A stretch of DNA of 64,000 bases from Rhizobium sp. Lineage in GTDB: Bacteria; Pseudomonadota; Alphaproteobacteria; Rhizobiales; Rhizobiaceae. The stretch is from contig PEKW01000005.1 of NCBI GenBank assembly GCA_002796995.1, forward strand, positions 394,806 through 458,805, written 5' to 3'. The position numbers and the translations under genes were made by a program. The notes below the pieces were generated by a model. The model was not told where the DNA came from, did no database searches, and saw nothing but the letters and a program-made list of their open reading frames with translations. How positions within the stretch are numbered: position 1 is the stretch's first letter; each line of letters opens with the position of its first letter. This document shows positions 58,958 to 64,000 of this stretch, one piece after another.

Positions 58958-59622
58958 TGGCCGTCGAGCCGACCGCCGCGTCAAGCCTCGATGCGGAACA
59001 TGCCGAACGCATGGACGGCATGTATCGCTACCAGCGGCACATCTACGACCTGACGCGCAAATACTACCTCTTCGGCCGCGACCGCATGATCGCCCGCCTC
59101 GACGTGCCGCGCGACGGCACCTTGCTGGAAGTCGGTTGCGGCACGGGCCGTAATCTCCTGCTCGCCCATCGCCTGCATCCGACGGCGAGGCTCTACGGCC
59201 TCGACATCTCCGCCGAAATGCTCACCTCCGCGCGGGCGAACTTCCGCGGCATCCCGGTCATGCCGCAGCTCCAGGTCGCCGATGCCACCAGCTTCGATGC
59301 GGCGGCCTTCGGCGTCTCAGGCTTCGACCGGATCATGATCTCCTACGCGCTGTCGATGATCCCCGACTGGGAAAAGGCGATCGACGCTTCGCTTGCCGCG
59401 CTGAAGCCCGGCGGATCGCTGCACATCGTCGACTTCGGCCAGCAGGAGCGCCTGCCCGGCTGGTTCCGCCGCCTGCTGCAGGGCTGGCTTTCCCGCTTCC
59501 ATGTCACCCCCCGGGAGACGCTCCGCGAGGTGCTGGCTTCAAGCGCCGATGCGGTGAACGGAAGGCTGGAATTCGAAACCGTCGGCCGCGGCTATGCCTG
59601 GCACGCGGTAATTCGCACCTGA
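58957..59622 (+). CDS. btaB: S-adenosylmethionine:diacylglyceryl-homoserine N-methyltransferase
   Basis: Adds three methyl groups to the amino group of diacylglyceryl-homoserine, completing DGTS. The 221-residue class I methyltransferase has the SAM loop LLEVGCGTGRNLLL, YGLDISAEML and MISYALSMIPDW. YRYQRHIYDLTRKYY near the start is typical of BtaB. Its ATG overlaps the btaA stop (TGATG), so the two are translated together. A hairpin follows. Confidence 0.92.
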   Translation: MAVEPTAASSLDAEHAERMDGMYRYQRHIYDLTRKYYLFGRDRMIARLDVPRDGTLLEVGCGTGRNLLLAHRLHPTARLYGLDISAEMLTSARANFRGIPVMPQLQVADATSFDAAAFGVSGFDRIMISYALSMIPDWEKAIDASLAALKPGGSLHIVDFGQQERLPGWFRRLLQGWLSRFHVTPRETLREVLASSADAVNGRLEFETVGRGYAWHAVIRT

Positions 59623-59666
59623 ACGCATAAGAACAGTTGAAAATAACCGATATTTAACGATGATGG

Positions 59667-59694
59667 AGGCAAAAGGAGGTTTGCGCCTCTTTTG
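59667..59694 (+). terminator. Candidate terminator after btaAB
   Basis: GAGGCAAA pairs with TTTG-CG-CCTC (two-base bulge) around an AGGAGG loop and is followed by TTTTG. It starts 44 nt after the btaB stop. An alternative pairing of CAAAAGGAGG with CCTCTTTTG competes with it. Confidence 0.5.
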
Positions 59695-59756
59695 TATTTG
59701 CGTGTGCGCGCGCCGCATCAGGGGCATGACCTCGAATTCGTTTCTATGGATGTTCC

Positions 59757-60542
59757 ATGCGGTGGCTTCTTCTCTCGCTCCTGCCGATCGCGCTGACCTT
59801 CAGCGGCTGCACATCCGCCAGCTATGACCTGATGGAAACCGCGTCGATCTCGACGCCGCGTTTCGGCGACAAGGACCCCCAGGATTTCGGCGCCAAGACC
59901 CCGCACCACCACAAGGTGCACGGCATCGATGTGTCGAAATGGAACGGCGACGTCGACTGGGTCAAGGTGCGCAAGTCCGGCGTCTCCTTCGCCTTCATCA
60001 AGGCGACCGAAGGCAAGGACGTCGTCGATTCGCGCTTCGACGAATACTGGCGCCAGGCCGCCGCCGCCGGCATCCCGCATGCGCCCTACCACTTCTACTA
60101 TTTCTGCTCGACCGCCGACGAACAGGCCGACTGGTTCATCCGCAACGTGCCGAAGGCCTCGATGCACCTGCCGCCGGTGCTCGACGTGGAATGGAACCAC
60201 ACCTCGAAAACCTGCAACTATCGCCCGAGCGCCATGACCGTGCGTGCCGAGATGAAGCGCTTCATGGACCGCATCGAGGCCTATTACGGCAAGCGGCCGA
60301 TCATCTACACCTCGGTCGACTTCCACCGCGACAATCTCGAAGGCAGCTTCCAGGACTACCATTTCTGGGTCCGCGCCGTCGCCCAGCATCCGGAGGAGAT
60401 CTATCCGGACCGGCGCTGGGCCTTCTGGCAATACACTTCGACCGGCGTCATCCCGGGCATCAAGGGCGATACCGACATCAACGTCTTCGCCGGCACCGAG
60501 AAGAACTGGAAGAACTGGGTCGCCGCCGTCTCGAAGCGCTGA
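59757..60542 (+). CDS. Glycoside hydrolase family 25 lysozyme, lipoprotein
   Basis: A muramidase cutting the MurNAc-GlcNAc bond of peptidoglycan. The 261-residue precursor has a lipobox ending at Cys18 (TFSGC) and a GH25 barrel: HGIDVSKWNGDVDW with Asp58, FIKATEGKD, YHFYYF, and the catalytic pair Asp143/Glu145 in VLDVEWN, ending in AFWQYTSTG and DTDINVF. It is bound to a membrane by lipid, probably facing the periplasm. The ribosome site is weak (GGATG). Confidence 0.92.
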   Translation: MRWLLLSLLPIALTFSGCTSASYDLMETASISTPRFGDKDPQDFGAKTPHHHKVHGIDVSKWNGDVDWVKVRKSGVSFAFIKATEGKDVVDSRFDEYWRQAAAAGIPHAPYHFYYFCSTADEQADWFIRNVPKASMHLPPVLDVEWNHTSKTCNYRPSAMTVRAEMKRFMDRIEAYYGKRPIIYTSVDFHRDNLEGSFQDYHFWVRAVAQHPEEIYPDRRWAFWQYTSTGVIPGIKGDTDINVFAGTEKNWKNWVAAVSKR

Positions 60543-60762
60543 CGACCTTGGTTTTGCCGAGAAAAATGCCGCATCGGGCGCAGTTTTTCCGCGACGATCT
60601 CGCTTTGGTCAAAAAGTCGGCCAATATCGTTTCTGCATCGTTCCGCCCGGCCGCCGCTTGCGACCGGGCGGATTTCGTCAAGCCATTCACGGCGCCGTCA
60701 CGAGCGGGGTATTTGCTCGGCCGCAGCGCCCAGTCACTGCCCGAACCCGCAAGGATGATTCC

Positions 60763-61947
60763 ATGAAGACCGCCTCCCACCTCGCTCTTGCCCTCTCCGC
60801 CCTTCTCGCCACCTCCTCGCTTGCCGCAGCCCAGCAATGCGGCGGCGATCTCGGCGCCTTTCTCGAGGGCGTGAAGGCCGAAGCGGTTGCCGCCGGCGCA
60901 TCACCCGAGGCCGCGGACGCCGCACTTGCCGGGGCGCAGATCGACCAGAAGGTCCTGGCGCGCGACCGCTCGCAGGGCGTCTTCAAGCAGACCTTCCTCG
61001 AATTCTCCAAGCGCACCGTCAGCCAGGCGCGCCTCGACATCGGCCGCCAGAAGATGCAGCAATATGCCGAGGTCTTCGGCCGCGCCGAACAGGAATACGG
61101 CGTGCCGGCCGGCGTGATCGCCGCCTTCTGGGCCATGGAGACCGATTTCGGCGCCGTGCAGGGCGATTTCAACACGCGCAACGCGCTCGTCACGCTCGCC
61201 CATGACTGCCGCCGCCCGGAACTCTTCCGCCCGCAGCTGCTCAACCTCATCACCATGGTCCAGCACGGTGACCTCGATCCGGCCACCAATACCGGCGCCT
61301 GGGCCGGCGAGATCGGCCAGGTACAGATGCTGCCGAAGGACATCGTCGCCTTCGGCATAGACGGTGACGGTGACGGCCATGTCAACGTCAAGAAGAGCTC
61401 GCCCGACGCCATCCTGACGGCGGCCAAGTTCATCGAACATCTCGGCTTCCGCCGCGGCGAGCCGTGGATCCAGGAAGTCGTGGTGCCGGAAAACCTGCCC
61501 TGGGAAAAGACCGGCTTCGGCAGCACCATGACGGCCGCCGACTGGTTCGCGCTCGGCGTCAAGCCGCGCGACGGCAACACCGCCTCTGGCGCGCTTCCGG
61601 CCTCGATCGTGCTGCCGCAGGGCCGCAAGGGACCGGCCTTCATCACCTATCCGAACTTCAACATCTATCTCGAATGGAACCAGTCGTTCATCTACACGAC
61701 CTCGGCCGCCTATTTCGCCACACGCCTGATGGGTGCCGAACCCTACCAGAAGGGCAATCCGGAGCCGGGTCTCGGCGATGAGGAGATGAAGGCGCTGCAG
61801 ACCAAGCTGCAGGCGATGGGCTACGACGTCGGCAAGATCGACGGCATTCTCGGCTCCGGCACGCGCATCGCCATCCAGAAGGAACAGCAGCGCCTCGGCA
61901 TGCCGGCCGACGGCTGGGCGACGCCGGCCCTGCTCGCCGCGCTCTGA
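60763..61947 (+). CDS. MltB-family lytic murein transglycosylase with PG-binding domain
   Basis: A 394-residue periplasmic enzyme: signal peptide (cleavage near residue 23), SLT_2 domain with the catalytic Glu126 in AFWAMETDFG, then GEIGQVQMLPKDI, and a C-terminal PG_binding_1 domain (MKALQTKLQAMGYDVGKIDG...AIQKEQQRLG) from about 335. It cuts glycan strands to give anhydromuropeptides. The first residue of the mature form region has a cysteine (Cys26) but no lipobox, so it is soluble. AAGGA precedes the ATG at 60763. A strong terminator follows. Confidence 0.93.
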   Translation: MKTASHLALALSALLATSSLAAAQQCGGDLGAFLEGVKAEAVAAGASPEAADAALAGAQIDQKVLARDRSQGVFKQTFLEFSKRTVSQARLDIGRQKMQQYAEVFGRAEQEYGVPAGVIAAFWAMETDFGAVQGDFNTRNALVTLAHDCRRPELFRPQLLNLITMVQHGDLDPATNTGAWAGEIGQVQMLPKDIVAFGIDGDGDGHVNVKKSSPDAILTAAKFIEHLGFRRGEPWIQEVVVPENLPWEKTGFGSTMTAADWFALGVKPRDGNTASGALPASIVLPQGRKGPAFITYPNFNIYLEWNQSFIYTTSAAYFATRLMGAEPYQKGNPEPGLGDEEMKALQTKLQAMGYDVGKIDGILGSGTRIAIQKEQQRLGMPADGWATPALLAAL

Positions 61948-61954
61948 TTAAAAC

Positions 61955-61985
61955 AAGGGCGGCCCAGAACATGGGCCGCCCTTTT
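61955..61985 (+). terminator. Intrinsic terminator after the MltB-family gene
   Basis: A 12-bp stem (AAGGGCGGCCCA with TGGGCCGCCCTT), loop GAACA, then a short T-run, 7 nt after the stop codon. Confidence 0.9.
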
Positions 61986-62162
61986 CGCGTACCGTGACGC
62001 ATGAGGGTCGTCACGACCTTCCCGTCCGCCTGCCAGCCCCCCCGGCTGAACACCTGGCACAATTCGACGTGCACGAGGCGGCGAGACGCGGCACGTTTCG
62101 GGTGGCCAGTGGTTCGCCCTTCACCTAAAGCTGGCTTCTGTTCTTTGTCCTGGAGCCTGTCC

Positions 62163-63080
62163 ATGCCGCCCGTCGCCCCGCCCCGCCTCAATGCCCTGAC
62201 CTGGTCGCTGCTTGCCCTTCTGGGCCTGATCTGGGGCGGCTCCTTCTTCTTCGGCCGGGTCGCTGTGCCCTATGTGCCGCCGCTGACACTCGCCTTCCTG
62301 CGGCTGTCGATCGCCGCGCTGGCGCTGCATATCTACCTGCATGGCCGCATGGACCTCTACCGGTCGCTGTGGCAACGCTGGCCAGCGTTTCTGCTGCTCG
62401 GCCTCATCAACAACGCCATCCCGCACACGCTGATTCTCTTCGGCCAGACGGAGATCGGCGCGGGCCTTGCCGCGATTCTCAACGCCACGACGCCGATCTG
62501 GACCATGCTGATCGCCAACCGTTTCACCGCGGACGAGAAGCTGTCGCCGGCCAAGCTTGCCGGCACGGTGCTCGGCCTTGCCGGCACGGCCGTGCTGATC
62601 GGTCCGAGCGCATTCAAGGCCAGCGACATTCCGCTCTGGGCCGTGCTTCTGCCGGTCACGGCGGCGATCTCCTACGGATTCGCCGCGACCTACGGCAAGC
62701 GCTTCCGCGACCTGCCTGCGCCGGTGACTGCCACGGGCCAGCTGACCGCATCCTCGATGATCATGCTTCCGACCGCGCTTCTGGTCGACCATTCCTGGCA
62801 GATTCCGATGCCGCCGCTCGAAGCGATCGCCGCCATCCTGGCGCTGGCGCTGATCTCGACCGCCTTCGGCTATATCCTATTCTTCCGCATCATGGCGCTC
62901 GCCGGCGCCACCAATACGTCGCTCGTCACGCTGCTGGTGCCGCCGAGCGCGATCCTGCTCGGCGCGCTGTTTCTGGGCGAGACCCTGCAGCCGGTGGATC
63001 TGGTGGGAATGGCGCTGATCGGCATCGCCCTCATCGTCCTCGACGGGCGTCTCCCGGGCTTTCGCCGCAGTGCAGCATGA
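62163..63080 (+). CDS. EamA/DMT-family transporter
   Basis: A 305-residue inner-membrane protein with ten predicted segments in two EamA repeats: LIWGGSFFFGRVAV at the start of the first, TAAISYGFAATYGKRF at the second. LVPPSAILLGALFLGETLQP sits in the penultimate helix. This is the RhaT/YedA-like branch of the drug/metabolite transporters; the substrate is unknown. It differs clearly from the EamA gene at 52099 and is not a recent duplicate. GGAG precedes the ATG at 62163. The frame is open further upstream without homology. Confidence 0.88.
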   Translation: MPPVAPPRLNALTWSLLALLGLIWGGSFFFGRVAVPYVPPLTLAFLRLSIAALALHIYLHGRMDLYRSLWQRWPAFLLLGLINNAIPHTLILFGQTEIGAGLAAILNATTPIWTMLIANRFTADEKLSPAKLAGTVLGLAGTAVLIGPSAFKASDIPLWAVLLPVTAAISYGFAATYGKRFRDLPAPVTATGQLTASSMIMLPTALLVDHSWQIPMPPLEAIAAILALALISTAFGYILFFRIMALAGATNTSLVTLLVPPSAILLGALFLGETLQPVDLVGMALIGIALIVLDGRLPGFRRSAA

Positions 63081-63312
63081 ATGGGACGAGTCTCCGGATG
63101 TGTGCCTCCCGGAGGCGCCTCGGCCGACTCCCGATCACGCTTGTTAAGCAATATTAATAATCGCTGAAGTTAGGCAAGCGGTTGAATTTTCTACGGAAGC
63201 GCGGGGGTGCGACAAGTTTTCCACCGCCTTCGACGGCACTGCAGCACATTAATCGCTTTCCTTGCGACACAAATCCGACATATTATCTAACGGTCAACAC
63301 AAGGAGGCAGAC

Positions 63313-63390
63313 ATGGGACTTACGAACTCTCTCAATGTCCTGATCGTCGGTGCGGCGTTTGTGTTCATTGCCACAATGCTGTTCATCTAA
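63313..63390 (+). CDS. 25-residue membrane peptide
   Basis: The open frame ATG...TAA encodes 25 residues: MGLTNSLN followed by a continuous hydrophobic stretch of about 17 (VLIVGAAFVFIATMLFI). It is predicted to be a single-span inner-membrane peptide with almost no soluble part. AAGGAGG lies at ideal distance before the ATG, an unusually good ribosome site for a non-gene. A 13-bp terminator follows 80 nt later. I know no function. The surrounding 230 nt upstream has no other gene. Confidence 0.7.
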   Translation: MGLTNSLNVLIVGAAFVFIATMLFI

Positions 63391-63470
63391 CCCAAATGAG
63401 TTGAACAAGAGGCCTAGAGGAACCGTCAGCGGTCAGGCCCTTAAGCCGTAAGAGCTTTCCAGTTTTCATG

Positions 63471-63507
63471 AAGAAGGCGCATGATCCGATCGGACATGCG
63501 CCTTCTT
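63471..63507. terminator. Bidirectional terminator between the small peptide gene and metF
   Basis: A 13-bp stem (AAGAAGGCGCATG with CATGCGCCTTCTT) encloses an 11-base loop holding the palindrome TCCGATCGGA. It lies 25 nt after the metF stop on the minus strand and 80 nt after the small gene on the plus strand, so it can serve both. Confidence 0.8.
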
Positions 63508-63532
63508 CGTATCTGCCGGTCGGGCACCTGCC

Positions 63533-64000
63533 TCAGGCGGCAGCGCCCGCCCCTTCCCGCCCGCGCGCGGCAAGCGGCCTCAGGCCAAGATTGCCGAGCG
63601 TGGCGGTGACCAGCGCCGAACGGTTCATCGTGTAGAGATGGAAATCGGAAACGCCGCGCCGGACGAGATCCTCGATCTGCTCGGCCGCCACTTCGGCTGC
63701 GACCGCGGCGCGCGCCTGCGGCTGATCGTCGAGACCGGCGAAGCGCTCGTCGAGGAAGGCCGGGATGCTCGCGCCGCACATCGAGGCGAAGCGCTTCAAC
63801 TGCGTGAGGTTCTGGATCGGCATGATGCCGGGCACGATCGGGATCGAGATGCCGGCCGCCCGCACCCGCTCGAGGTAACGCTCGAAGATATCGTTGTCGA
63901 AGAAGAACTGGGTGAGCGCGCGGCAGGCGCCGTTGTCCACCTTGCGCTTCAGCATGTCGATGTCGCTCGCCTCGTCCGGGCTCTCGGGATGCTTTTCCGG
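63533..64000 (-). CDS. metF: 5,10-methylenetetrahydrofolate reductase, C-terminal part
   Basis: The frame runs off the window edge, so only the last 155 residues are seen. It carries the MTHFR segments KVDNGACRALTQFFFDND, ISIPIVPGIMPIQNL and GVSDFHLYTMNRS, the C-terminal half of the (beta/alpha)8 FAD barrel. The enzyme reduces methylene-tetrahydrofolate to methyl-tetrahydrofolate for methionine synthesis. Any SAM-sensing riboswitch or regulator site would lie outside the window. Confidence 0.93.
   Translation of the reverse strand, partial: PEKHPESPDEASDIDMLKRKVDNGACRALTQFFFDNDIFERYLERVRAAGISIPIVPGIMPIQNLTQLKRFASMCGASIPAFLDERFAGLDDQPQARAAVAAEVAAEQIEDLVRRGVSDFHLYTMNRSALVTATLGNLGLRPLAARGREGAGAAA

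Overview
The window is a stretch of chromosome from an alphaproteobacterium of the Rhizobiales, most likely Rhizobiaceae. This rests on several signs: high GC with strongly GC-biased third codon positions, an FtsZ of about 587 residues with a long C-terminal linker, rnpB directly upstream of mraZ, a betaine-lipid btaAB pair, EcfG-type promoters (GGAAC-N16-CGTT), and rhizobial intergenic palindromic repeats. There is no sign of a plasmid, prophage, insertion sequence, integrated island or CRISPR array, and I found no tRNA.

Layout. 1-566 is non-coding and repeat-bearing. 0.6-9.8 kb holds metabolic and housekeeping genes: pncA, panC-panB, a DUF2164 gene, azlC-azlD, an aminopeptidase P, a DUF1127 small gene, prmA, a Sco1 copper protein, a 52-residue membrane protein and a DUF2189 membrane protein. 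10-12.5 kb is a chemoreceptor-cheW pair. 12.6-18.5 kb has a small exported protein, a CreA-family protein, a DEDD exonuclease, a DbpA-like DEAD-box helicase and a TIGR02587/TIGR02588 membrane pair. 18.5-47.3 kb, all on the minus strand, is the division and cell-wall (dcw) cluster read from high to low coordinates: mraZ, rsmH, ftsL, ftsI, murE, murF, mraY, murD, ftsW, murG, murC, murB, a GGDEF gene, ddl, ftsQ, ftsA, ftsZ, lpxC, bamD, recN, a cardiolipin synthase, an EEP-family phosphodiesterase and ligA. 47.7-48.1 kb is rnpB. 48.2-64 kb is rich in envelope enzymes: two SLT transglycosylases, an AmpD-like amidase, an MltB-like transglycosylase, a GH25 lysozyme and a serine beta-lactamase-fold protein. 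Between them are a flavin oxidase, a TerB-DnaJ protein, two EamA exporters, a PPi-dependent phosphofructokinase, a LysE-like protein, btaAB, a 25-residue membrane peptide and the 3' part of metF.

How the genes work together. The dcw genes are tightly packed (many 1-4 nt overlaps) and run from lipid II precursor synthesis through the division machine to lipid A synthesis (lpxC) and outer-membrane protein assembly (bamD). The hydrolases of the 49-62 kb region act on the polymer the dcw products build. btaAB would replace phospholipids by a phosphorus-free betaine lipid, and a Pho-box-like sequence lies upstream of it.

Nothing here is an obviously new multi-gene system. The best leads are regulatory sites and very small genes: perfect EcfG-type promoters before the TIGR02587/88 pair and before a small exported protein (plus an orphan copy), four phased MraZ boxes overlapping a candidate dcw promoter, an NWEEF chemoreceptor tail, a diguanylate cyclase gene inside the dcw cluster, and 25- and 52-residue membrane proteins.
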